From assembly GCA_948474755.1 (NCBI GenBank), contig CAOLHI010003147.1, positions 62,001-126,000 of the forward strand: a stretch of DNA of 64,000 nucleotides. The letters run 5' to 3'. Under the pieces are notes generated by a model. The model had not been told where the DNA came from. It did no database searches and saw only the letters and a list, made by a program, of their open reading frames with translations. Below are positions 1 to 11,600 of this stretch, piece after piece. Position 1 is the first letter of the stretch. The number at the start of each line of letters is the position of its first letter. This DNA is from Ctenosaura bakeri (lineage: Eukaryota > Chordata > Lepidosauria > Squamata > Iguanidae). A program made the position numbers and the translations under genes.

Positions 1-1329
1 AAATGGAGGGGACAAGTCAGGTACTAGTATGCATATTTCTGTTGACTTTAGGAAGGTGTTGTCTTAAGATCACCACTTATGTTGTGTTTTATTTTAATAA
101 AATACGTGATATGCAATATTCAAACAACATAACCTTTATCTCTCCCATTAGCTATTCACTTGCTTTTCCTCTCTAATCCTACAAATAGACACAAGCAACA
201 GGTTATAGAACTTTGGATGCTCCAAACTGATTTTTTTAGTCCTGTAAATAAGAACACAAACCTGATTAGGCTGCCCACTACACATGTCTACATTAGTTAT
301 CTGAGGCCTAAAATAAGCAACTCTCAGAAGCTTATGTATCTGCTTGTTCAGAGGTGGGTTTTTTCTTCTGTAAAATGAGAGTATTTTTCCTACTGTAAAA
401 TGAGAGTAGTTATCTACAGGTCTGTTACTTGGAAATGTTTTTTATAGTGATTAAAATGCCCCAGAGCCTTTATGCTAGTGACAGATATAGCCATGCTGAT
501 TATTTGAACAATCAGTTGCCAGGCTTTCATGCTAACAAAGTTGCATCACTATGCCTATACCTCTGTATTTGGTTTTTGGTGGGAACAAACTCAGATATAT
601 TCTAGAAACACTAGTGACTACGTGGGTCCCAGGGTGAATATTACGGAACAGTGGAATACAGGATCAGACAGCTGATCTCTTTGGACTGTCTCCAGACATT
701 TAAAACATGCAGCCTCCTACCAGTTTTAGCTAGTTGACCTCAACTGAATATTTTGACAATTTTTTTTTCTGGTGTAGTTACTGTGTGTGATTTAATTTAA
801 TTGCCCTAAATGTTCAGATAAATTGAGTGCTTTGTAATTGGAAGGAGGAGATGGGATAGTAGATGTTGCTGGCATTAAAAAGTACTTAGCTGAATCCAGG
901 CTTCCCTGACTTCCTAGGCCAAATATTTGTCCCCTTCATAGGCCCTACAATATATTTTTTTCATGCTCAGGTGGAGGAGTGAAACCTAAATATTGGCAGT
1001 AGTCTGAGAATTAGGAAGCTGGATTGTCATCAGACAGCTGCAAAAGAGTAATGTAGGCATATACAGTAATGAAAAAACAAGATACGTTAGCTGTTTTCAC
1101 TCAAGCTACTTTCCCTGAAACCCTCAGCTCTTCTTACCCTGACAAATAAATATTCTGAACCATAGTGGGGGAACGTGGTAATGGTGAGAAAAGCAATTTC
1201 CTTTTCTCAGCTGTAAATTATACTCTGCTCCTGCTGTAACAGTCCCAGACATGTAGGAATTTGATACTTTCCCATATGATATTCAGTTAACTTCATTAAA
1301 TGTTGCTGCCTGTAGAAGCCAAAATATCT

Positions 1330-1960
1330 CACTAAAGCCAAAACAACTAAATTTGAGACTATTGTACTTTGGATGCATCATGAGACTATATCGGGGCTTT
1401 CCAAACAGTGTGCCGTGACACATTAGTATGTTGCCTGAAGTGTGTAGGTGTGTCGCCTACAATTTTGGAAATGTATGTTGTTATTTATAAATCATATATT
1501 TTTAAAAATATGAAAGATTTTTGTGAGATACATTGTGATATATAGTTATATATAGTTCTCCATACATTTTGTTATTACAGTTTATGTATTTCTCTGTATC
1601 TCTTATAAGGGGTTAGTTTAACCTCTGGTTTGCTAGTAAAACTGAATTACTGTGTCGCAAAATGACACATGTCTAAAAAGCGTGTCACCAACATGAAAAG
1701 CATGGAAAGCTCCAGACTACAGGATTCATTGCAGAAATCAGTACTGCATGGTAAAGTGGAAGGTGGTAAGAAAAGAGAAAGACCACATTAGAGATGGATT
1801 GAATTAAGGAAGACAGCCCTGAGTTTGCAAGAGTTGAGCCAGGCTGTTGATGACAACAAGAACAGCAACAATGTTCTAGATTTTGGATGTTGTTTCTACC
1901 CAGTGGAAGACAGGCCTTTGCAGAAAGAGTGGTCTTGGACTGGTGTAGGATTGCTGTATA
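1330..1960 (+). repeat. RTE/BovB-type LINE 3' ORF fragment, split by an MITE
   Basis: The two flanks (about 1330–1391 and 1714–1960) are decayed reading frames of the C-terminal end of BovB/RTE reverse transcriptase. The recognisable stretch corresponds to 'LRLLYFGxIMR' followed by 'GRKRERPH-RWI' and 'ALSLQELSQAV'. The family motif 'KLxYFGHxMRR … RKRGRPxMRW … SLxELxxxV' is established for BovB-like RTEs. A second fragment of the family lies at 36990–37680 on the other strand. The LINE was present before the MITE entered it. Confidence 0.6.
1392..1713 (-). mobile_element. hAT-like MITE inserted in a BovB fragment
   Basis: An AT-rich element of about 320 bp. One end is CGGGGCTTTCCAAAC and the other is the imperfect inverse, ending TGGAAAGCTCCAG. 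The flanks gactatat and gactacag match at 6 of 8 positions, as expected for an old hAT 8-bp target duplication. The interior is clearly the same family as the inverse-oriented element at 37854–38113. It has no coding capacity. The hAT assignment rests on the CAG…CTG ends and the 8-bp duplication. Confidence 0.55.
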
Positions 1961-2555
1961 CTTCTCAGGGCATTTTTTCCTCTGCATAGGAATGAAGGAA
2001 GCAAAACATGATCAGATCTACTATATAATGAGGCTTTTCATACAGCCATCAAAAAAAGAAGGGATTGGATCCAGCAGAGCTGTTCAAATGCTCCTGGCTC
2101 ATACTGAGTATTACTCTTTGGCTCTTACTTATATCTACATATTCCCTACAGAATAAATTTGGGAAAGGATTTTTTTTTTTCATTTAGCTTCTAGACTTGT
2201 TTAACAATTAAAATTAATGTGAATTGGTTCCTAAAATTTTGAAGTAAAAGATTTGATTTGGATTGTCACATAAGCTGTATGTTTTTTCATCTAATCTTCA
2301 TATGACCTTTTACATTTGCATTATAACTAAGCAATATTATATGGCTTCATGACAGTTAATTAGTTCATGTAGCTCCATACAGTGTACCCATGCTTCCTTA
2401 AGGATTTTTAAATTACTTCATTTAGACAGCTCAGGACAGTGAACTATATTAGTTTCCTAACTATGGTAAAGAGAATAGAAATGTTAATTTTTTTTCATGC
2501 CTTAGAAATAAGTCAGTCCTGAAATAAAAATGGTGTTTTGTTTTGTTCTTTAAAG

Positions 2556-2682
2556 ATTTTCCTAGTAATGTGTTAGACACTGACTTGCTGTACAGTGATG
2601 AAGACGGACCATCGGTATTTGAAACAGGACATTCACAGAAAAGTTTTGATAAACATAAATATACATTCCTTAATTTTAACCG
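2556..2682 (+). CDS. ATAD2: ATAD2 exon a (linker before AAA2)
   Basis: Acceptor ttctttaaag and donor cg/gtaagt. The frame reads [18 protein letters not shown]…, ending in TFLNFNR, an acidic stretch between the two AAA modules. The last codon (Arg) is split with the next exon. This is the poorest conserved exon of the set. It is accepted because phase and splice sites fit. Confidence 0.8.
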
Positions 2683-5600
2683 GTAAGTAATAAAGTTGTA
2701 ACAAACAAAATAAAACACCTTGATTTTTATACATGGGAGAGTTAAGTTTTTATTCTGCTTGGTGGTTTACTTGCTATCTCATGATTGAAAAACTCATTTT
2801 TAAGGTTATGTTTAACAAGGATGCTATTTTCTTTTTGTAGCAGTGCATATCACCAACCAACATCCTATCGACCAAGGCTCTTAATAGCAGGAGAGCCAGG
2901 ATTTGGACAAGCTTCTCATTTGGCTCCAGCAGTTATACATGCTTTGGAAAAGTTTACTGTATACACACTAGATCTTTCCATCCTCTTTGGAGTGAGTGCC
3001 AAAACACCTGAAGAAACATGTGCACAGGTATTTTAACTTGCTCTGTTCTTGTTTTTTAAACTATATTTCACGTCTAAAACACTGCAGCCCAGAGGTCACT
3101 ATGGTCTTTCATCCAGAGAGATCCATATCTGATTAGTTTAGCAAAGGCCATGCAGCATACACCTTCACAAATGTTCTAGTATTATTCTTATGTGTGCTGG
3201 CTGCCTGTGATTCTTCTTCGTGGCCTCTGTGCCTTCATACACTAGGAGCTTTAGCGCCTGCGCGGTAGCGTTCGGAAACTTCTAGAGCTTGTTCGCTTGG
3301 CGGGAACCCCTCCCCCACGCCGGTACTGCGCATGCTCCTCCCGCCGAGCAACGGCCTCTCCTCAGTTCTTTCTCGTCTGCCGTCGCGTACGGAAGGTTCT
3401 TTGGTTTGTTCCTCTCACTTTTGTGCTTGGCTTGCTGTTTTCACGGTTTTACGGACTTTTGGACTGTCTCTGACCTCTCTTTCGGACTCCCCCTTCGGCT
3501 TTTGGTCTTTTCGGATTTCGCAGTTTGGCGTTCTTCGTCTTATGTCCGCGCTCTTCAAGAAGTGCGTGTCCTGCGGGCGCAAAGTTGCCCTCAACGACGG
3601 CCACAAGGAGTGTCTTTTCTGTTTGGGTGAGTCCCACAACATTCGGACTTGCCCAATTTGCCGGGATTTTACTCCCCAAACTCTCCGCAACCGGTCCGCG
3701 AGACTTAAGTCTTATTGTTGGGAACAGTCTCTGCGGGCGATAGACGAGACCTCCACTTCCAAGATGGCCGACAAGAAGACGACCGCGCCATCGACGGTAT
3801 CGGCGGCTGCCGTTCCGTCCACCTCGTCGGTATCGGGCTCGGTACCGGCGAAAACGCCGATCTCGGCGTTACCGAGGATCCCGAAGCTGTCGGCGGCTGC
3901 CAAGTCAGCGAAAGGATCCTCGACGGCGAGGAAGGCTGAGGCTCCCCTGACGGAGACGCCTGCTAAAAAGCGCCCTGCTCCGGACGGAGGCAAGGGCAAG
4001 GAGAAGGAGAAGAAGAAGGAGAAGAAGCGCTCCCCGGCTGGGGACGTTCAACCTCCTACTCCTCCTCCTACTCAGCAGCCTTCCAAAGGGCGAGGCGAGT
4101 CCGTCGATCTCTCGGATGATGAGATCGAGGACGTTCCCCAACAGCGCCCGGACTCGCCTGTGGCAAACCCTCCAACCCTGGTGGAGGAGCGCCACCGCCC
4201 TCCTAGCCGTCGCAGGTCGGCCGACCTGCAGCAGAGAGAGCCCTCTGCTTCTCCGGAGCGGCGTTCGACCTCCTTCCGGTCCCGGTCCCGCTCTTCCGAG
4301 CGTCCGGTGGCCTCGCCGCCTCCTAGGGAGACAAGAGAGGAACAACCTCGCTCGTCTGCCTCCAGATACACCTCGGCGTCCTACGTGGCCAGGTACGCGA
4401 GGGAATCTGAATGGAGAGAGCGCCCGGCCTCTTATCGGTCACATTCGCCATCGTACCGGGATCGGTACCATCGTGGCCCGAGTCGCTGGGAGACCTTCCA
4501 GAGGTCCCGGTCACCTCGTCGACAGCGCGAATCGCGCTCGCCTAGAGGGGACGAGGCTCGGTACCGTCGACGCCGAAGCCGATCTCCGTCGGACCGCCGC
4601 TCCTTCAGCTGCTCTCCCTCTCCTCGATATCATAGGGCGAGGGAGCCTTCACCTCGGTATCGGGCGATATCGCCACCTCCTAGGGTCACGGCAACGGCGA
4701 CGCGCCCTACGGAGTCGGTGGTGACTGAGCGGGCTACGACGACGTCAGCCTGCCAGACTACCCCTGTCACCACTAAGAAGGTGAAGTCAGTAGTCAGCCA
4801 GCCCAAGCGGGACGCTGCTACTACCACCGCCCCGGCTGCAGAGAAGCCTAGGAAGGCAACACCTGTGGCGACTATGAAGGAGCCGGCAAGCGAGCGGCGA
4901 GAGGACTCACCGACCTCAGAGTCGTACGACTCGAGTGCGGAATCAGAGGTGTCTGAGGTGGCCTCCCAGGAGTCTCCTCCGCTGGGATTCGGGGACCCGA
5001 TCCCAGATTCTGCTCCAGAGGACGTCCACCAGTTCTCTGCGATGCTGCTCCGCATGGCTACTACCCTCGGCCTGAAGATCGCAGATGCGGAGCCGGAGGA
5101 CGACGATCCAGTCTTCTCCGTCTTTGAAGGGAAGCAACCTGCCACGGCCCCGCTGCCTCTCCTGCCCCGGGTATCCAGACTGGTGAAGGCCGCCTGGGAT
5201 AGGCCGGCCTCGGCTCAGCCGATACCGCAGCGGTTGGAACACCTCTACAGGGTGCAGAAGGATAACGCCGGTTATCTCTTTAATCACCCTGCACCGAACT
5301 CTGTGGTGGTTGAGTCGGCACAGACGAAAGGCTCCGGCAGGCAACACACCACCCCGCCGGACAAAGAGGGCAGGAAGTTGGACGCCTATGCAAGAAGGTT
5401 CTATTCCGCCGCCTCCTTGCAGATCAGGCTGTCCAACACTCAGGCTTGCCTCGCGGCATACCTGAAAAAGGTGCTCGATCGCCTGCAACCGGCGATGGAG
5501 GCAGTACCGGAGGACATCCGCCAAGCCTCCTCCGTGATCTTCAATGAGGCCATCTCCATCGCTCGGCAGCAGATGGCCTCCTCCAGGCACGCAGTGGAGA

Positions 5601-8600
5601 TTGCCTCCCGGGTCATGGCGGGATCCATCGGCCTGCGCCGCCATGCTTGGCTGCGGCCGGCCGACATCCAGGAGGACACCAGAAGGAGGATTGAAGATCT
5701 CCCCTTCGACGGTGAGGGCCTATTCAATTCGTCCACAGACGAAGCTTTGGACAATCTCGTTAAGGCGAGGCTGACCGCCAAGAAGATCGGGCTACAGCCG
5801 GCCACGCAAGCCCGCAGGGCCTCCACCTTCCGCCCATCCTGGCGACGATCTTCCACCTCGTCGTTCCAGCGTTCGGCCCAGTCTGGACAGTCGAGACCGT
5901 CCTCCGGCTCATCGGCCAGACGCACGATTAGACGACGCCCGGCTTCGTCCAAGAAGTCCTCCTCCGAGACAAAGTCTCGGTTTTGACGTGCCTGGCAGGA
6001 CCTACCAATACCCACTCTTCAGCCTACCATCAGCGCTCGGAGACCGACCGACTCTGGCTCGACATCTCGCGGAGTGGCAATGTGTCACTACGGACTCTTG
6101 GGTGCTTTCCATCGTCCGTCTTGGCTACGCCATCGAGTTTCTCGATATTCCTCCTCGAGGCGTTTACTATTCCACGCCGTCGAGTCCGGCCCTCCTGGAA
6201 GAGATCCAATCCCTCCTCCAGAAAGGGGCGATCGAGCAGCTCCCGCAAGAGGCCAAGACCACCGGCTTCTTCTCCAGGTACTTCACGGTACCGAAAGCCG
6301 CCGGTACCCTCCGGCCGATCCTAGACCTCAGAGGGGTGAACTACTACATCCGCCCCAAAAGGTTCAAGATGGTCACGATACCGTCGATCCTGCCCTTCCT
6401 ACATCGAGGGAACTGGTTCGCCTCCATCGATCTCCGAGACGCATACTTCCATATCGCCATTCGCCCGCAGCACAGACGGTACCTCCGCTTCGCGGTCGAC
6501 GACACCTGTTACCAGTACAAGGTGCTGCCGTTCGGACTCTCGACTGCCCCAAGGGTCTTCACCAAGTGCATGGCCCCGGTGGTATCCTTCCTGCGGACGA
6601 AGGGTGCTTCTGTCTTCCCTTACCTCGACGATTGGCTGTTGGTGGCGTCCTGCAAACAGAGACTTTACCACGACGTCCACATGACGTTGTCACTCCTGAC
6701 CCGCCTTGGTCTACGGGTGAATCCGAAGAAGTCCCACCTCGAGCCGGCGAGGATCTTGGACTTCATCGGGGCGACGCTCGACTCGACCTCCGCCAGGGCG
6801 TACCTACCAGAGTCTCGAGCCCAAACCCTGATCCGGGCCGCCGCTCACGCTCGTACGGCCCCGACGTTATCTGCGAGAAGCGTCCAGCAGCTCTTGGGCT
6901 ACATGGCTGCGACCACCGCTGTGACATATCTCGCCAGGCTGAGAGCGAGACCTCTTCAACACTGGTTCGTCCGCATATTCGACCCCCTGCGAGACGAACA
7001 GACACTCCGACTGCAGCTGCCGGAAGACGTCCGCTCATCCCTCCGATGGTGGCAGTCGCGACGCAATCTCATGTCAGGGATGCCTTTCCAACAGCCGACA
7101 CCGAAGGTGACGGTAACGACCAACGCCTCCCTGTATGGATGGGGTGCCCACTGCGGCGATCTCAGAGTCCGTGACAGATGGACCGACGACGAGACCGCTC
7201 TCCATATCAACGCGCTGGAGCTGCTCGCCGTCTTGAAAGCGCTACGGGCGTTCCGCCACGTCATAGCGGGGCGGACGGTCCTGGTTCTGACGGACAATAC
7301 CACCGCCGTCTGTTACATCAACAGACAAGGAGGGACTCACTCCACAACCCTGCTCAACATTGCACTCGACTTGTGGGAATGGTGCATTTGCCTGCATACG
7401 CATCCCGTGGCAGTTCACCTGGCCGGGCAGGAGAACACCACGGCAGACGCCCTCAGCAGGGACACCTCATCCCATCACGAATGGTCTCTCTCCGGAGAGG
7501 CGTTCAGACTGATTCGGGACCGCTGGGGCGAACCATCGATCGACCTCTTCGCGACCAGGGAAAACGCGAAGTGTCGCCGATTCTGTTCCAGAGCGGGCCA
7601 CGATCGTGCCTCCATCGGGGACGCTTCCAGTTTCCGTGGACCGGGGAACTCCTCTACGCGTTCCCGCCGTTCCCGCTGCTCGGCCGGACGATATCGAAGA
7701 TCCTCGCCGACCGAGCCGACGCGATCCTGGTAGCCCCGTACTGGCCGAGGCAACATTGGTTCGCACCCCTGCTACAAGCCGCACGAGACGACCTGCTCCG
7801 GTTGCCACCGACACCGGACCTGCTCTCCCACTCCGGCGGCCGAGTCCTCCATCCGGACCTGCCACGCCTGGCCCTCCATGCCTGGAGGATATCGCACTAG
7901 ATGATCCCGTGCTCGGTACCGTCCTCGTCGCGGCCAGGAAGGAATCCACCCGTCGCAACTATCAATACAAGTGGCGACGCTTCCTGACCTTCGCTAACGA
8001 GAGGAGTGAGCCGGTATCGCCCGCGGGGCTCTCTACCGTCCTGCATTTCCTCCTGCACCTCCGGCAACAGGGGCTGGCGTTTCCATCCCTGAAGGTGTAT
8101 CTCTCCGCGATCGTGGCATACCAACCGCCACGGTCGGCTGCCTCGGCCTTCTTCAGGAACGATACCGTTAAGCGGTTCCTGAAAGGACTACATCATCTCT
8201 ACCCGCCGGTATCGCCGCCGCTACCGCCGTGGTCCCTCTCGCTGGTGCTCTCGCAGCTGACAAAGCCGCCCTTCGAGCCGATGGCGACCTCGGATGATAG
8301 GCTCCTGACCATGAAAACTGCCTTCTTGGTAGCGGTGACCTCAGCGAGGCGAGCGGGTGAGATCACAGCTCTTCGATCCGATGAGCCCTTCACGGTCTTC
8401 CACAGAGACAAGGTGGTCCTGAGACCTGACATCTCGTTCCTGCCTAAGGTGGTGTCCAGTTTCCATCTCAACCAGGACATCATCCTGCCTGCCTTCTTCC
8501 CGAACCCGACGACACCGTTGGAGCGGTCTCTCCACTCCCTGGACGTGCGTCGGGCCGTGGCCTTCTACATGGACAGGACTGCTTCCTTCCGACAGACGCC

Positions 8601-11600
8601 GCATCTCTTCGTTTGCTATGGGCGACGTCGGAAGGGCCTCAAAGTGTCCACCCAGCGCTTCTCCAAATGGGTGGTGAGGACTATTCAACTGGCGTATGAG
8701 CTCGCGAGGAAGCCTCCGCCAGTCCTGCTTCGAGCCCACTCCACCAGAGCGGTGGCTACTTCTGCAGCCCTCCTGCGAGGAGTTGACCTGCATGAACTCT
8801 GCCGTGTGGCGACCTGGTCCCAACCATCGACCTTCGTGCGCCACTACAGGCTCGACTGCCGGTCGCGCAGAGATGCCCGGTTTGGACGTGAGGTGTTGGC
8901 TTCCGTGCTGTAGGACCTGACCCGCCGTCCGACCGGTAAGCTACACAGTCTCCTAGTGTATGAAGGCACAGAGACCACGAAGAAGAACAGGTTGCTTACC
9001 TGTAACTGTGGTTCTTCGAGTGGTCATCTGTGCCATCATACACACCCGCCCTTCCTCCCCTCTTTCTCAGGTCCCTGTAGGTTCTACGGCGGATGACAGA
9101 ACTGAGGAGAGGCCGTTGCTCGGCGGGAGGAGCATGCGCAGTACCGGCGTGGGGGAGGGGTTCCCGCCAAGCGAACAAGCTCTAGAAGTTTCCGAACGCT
9201 ACCGCGCAGGCGCTAAAGCTCCTAGTGTATGATGGCACAGATGACCACTCGAAGAACCACAGTTACAGGTAAGCAACCTGTTCTTATAAGCTAATTAACT
9301 ATTTTTATCAGATGGCAAGCATATTTTATTTCAGTGGATGTAGCCATCAAGTTGCTGCTGTTGTGTGCCTTCAAGTTGTTTCCAATTTATGGTGACCCCT
9401 AAGGTGGCCCTAGCATAGAGTTTTCTTGGCAATATTTGTTCAGAGGAGGTTTGCCTTTGCCTTCCTCTGAGGCTAGAGGGTGTGTCTTGCCCAAGGTCAT
9501 CCAGTGGGTTTCCATGGCAAAATGAGTGAGGACTCAAACCCTGGTCTCCTCAGTTGTAGTCCAGTGCTCAAACTGCTACACCACCTTGGCTCTCAGTGCA
9601 ATATTAGATGGTCAATAATTTGGGTTCAAATTCAATTTTAAAATGAGAAAGGCAAGAAAGGTATGAAGAGATGACTCATGTATCCTTTTAAAAAGTACTG
9701 GGGAAATTATTACTTCGTGTCTGTTAAAATGCTGTCCTGTGGTGATTTTGTCTTTTTTGATTGACTGATTGACAGTTTTAATTCTGTACCTTTTCTTCCT
9801 TTGTTCTTATCTTTCCATTTGGTTGTTTTTATATTGTATTTTATTGTACTGTATGTTTTGTTAGTTGTTTTAGTGACCTTTTGTTAAAAAAGAAGACGAA
9901 GAATATGTCCAAACTTGAACAAAACAAGGGCCTCTGATTCTAGCACCGTTTTCCCTGGTTACGTGTACATAAAAACATCTATATTTTGTATATACAGCCT
10001 GTTCCTTGGTGAGCTTGAACTGGAAACCAGAGCTGTTGGCTATTTCACAAAACTGCTAGAGAATATAAAATACATATGAACCATGAAAAAAGAAAAAAAG
10101 AGCTAAATAACTGACAGATGAAGAAACTGGTCTGCTCTATCTTCACTTCACCGTAGCTAAATTCTCTTCTTTTTCTAGTTGATCTGTGAAGCCAAGAGAA
10201 CAGCACCAAGTATAATATACATTCCAAATGTTCATATATGGTGGGAGACAATTGGACACACATTGCAAGTAACATTTACTACATTGTTGGAGAACATTCC
10301 ATCATTTGCTCCAGTTTTACTTCTTGCAACGTCAGATGTACATCATGCAGCTTTGCCAGCTGAGGTACTTGCCATTGGTAACTTCATAGGGTATCTTTTT
10401 AATCCATGACACTCTATCCCAAATTGCTGAATTGTTTAGCCTCATAATCAAGACCAGGGAGGAAGAAATGTATTTTTTTTAAAAAGGAATACACTGAAAG
10501 CTTCTGCTAGTGTCCATTCTTTGAATAAGTTACTTAACTATAACTACTCTGGTTCGCTTCATCTAATCATAAAAGTATATAAGGCAAAGGCCAATGTTAA
10601 TCTTTGGATCAGAAATATAGGGATTTTCTAGAACTGAGACCATTGAAAGAATCCAGAACAAATTTCTAAGACTGAGGTTGGGAGTAAGAAATTCTCCAGC
10701 CCAGGCAGTTGAATTTGGAATGGTTGCTGTTTCAGAGCTGTGCCTTCCTAGATTATTTAATTTTGGGGTCAAGTTAACCCAAATAAGTGATGATAGGCTT
10801 CCCAAGATCTGCATAAACAAATCTATAACAAATTCTTGGTTTTCCAACTTTTCAAAAATGCTTTCAAAGCCGGGCTTGAGCATTGAGACCGTCAGTTTGT
10901 GTAAATCCAATGTAAGAAATACGTTTAAACAAAGAGTGGTAGATACTAGAGCACAATTAGATCTAGCTGCACTGTCTTCTGTAAGATCCATGAAATGATT
11001 AGCAAGGGCTAAATCTCCTTTTTCAGGAAGAATTATATCTGTCCTTTACAATAAAAAAGATCTAGGCACAGCCTTTACACATCTCTGCTTTGAGCAAATG
11101 GACACTAGGATGTTACAAGGATGTTATCAGGGCATGCCTGTTCAAAACAGTTTGTATATGTGAGGCATCTAATGTTGAAGATCTTGCTCATTACATATTG
11201 CATTGTCAGTTATATGCTAACATTAGAATGCATTATTTTGACCCATTCCTAGTTAGTTGGAGGGAGGGGGATGATGAGTCTAAATTTACTTTCCTATTGC
11301 AGGGGCTCAATCCTTTTGATTCTCAGGGTTGCCCTTTTTGCAGTCAAAGCAGTGAAACTAAGGAAGCAAGAAGCAGATAAGGGTCCGCCTAGTTGTCTCC
11401 TCTGATATTTTTATTATTGGAGGAGTTTTATTGGTGACTTTGAGGGGCTGGTTTCTTTTTAATTTGAAAAAAATTGTTATTTTAAATGTATATATTTTGT
11501 TTTTTATAATTTTAGCAACTATCAATGTGCCTCTCTGGTGCTGCTGCTGTTGTTTTTATTTTCTTCTTCGTGGTCTCTGTGCCTCACACACTAGGAGCTT

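Larger units (their letters stand above)
1..2555. other. ATAD2 intron, left part of window
   Basis: AT-rich non-coding DNA upstream of the first ATAD2 exon seen here. No ORF longer than about 100 codons looks real. The only structured content is a BovB-like LINE fragment split by an MITE (about 1330–1960). The rest shows nothing recognisable. That it is an intron is inferred, because the next exon begins in mid-protein with a 3' splice site. Confidence 0.7.
3211..9285 (+). mobile_element. DIRS-superfamily retrotransposon, copy 1 (nearly complete)
   Basis: A 6.07-kb element in an ATAD2 intron. It has inverted terminal repeats (about 3225–3369 and 9098–9242), terminal extensions unique to each end, and an internal complementary region (8951–9052) that joins the inverse of the left tip to the inverse of the right tip. 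Between them lie a gag-like ORF, RT–RNase H with a downstream domain, and a tyrosine recombinase. This layout is diagnostic for DIRS elements, which integrate a circular copy through the recombinase and make no target duplication. TTCTT is present at both ends. ORFs are long, so this copy is the youngest of three. It carries one frameshift and one RNase H active-site change. Confidence 0.95.

Noticed and set aside
4943..5644. 233-codon minus-strand ORF in DIRS copy 1, with others antisense to gag and recombinase
   Set aside because: Antisense shadows of GC-rich coding DNA; not kept open in copies 2 and 3 and no known domain.
6074..7174. 366-codon + frame over the DIRS RT region
   Set aside because: Shadow frame: GC-rich composition, no motifs. 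The RT blocks are in the other frame and are conserved between copies.
3211..9285. Endogenous retrovirus or LTR (Gypsy) element
   Set aside because: Repeats are inverted, not direct. There is a tyrosine recombinase and no DDE integrase, protease or envelope frame, and no 4–6 bp duplication.
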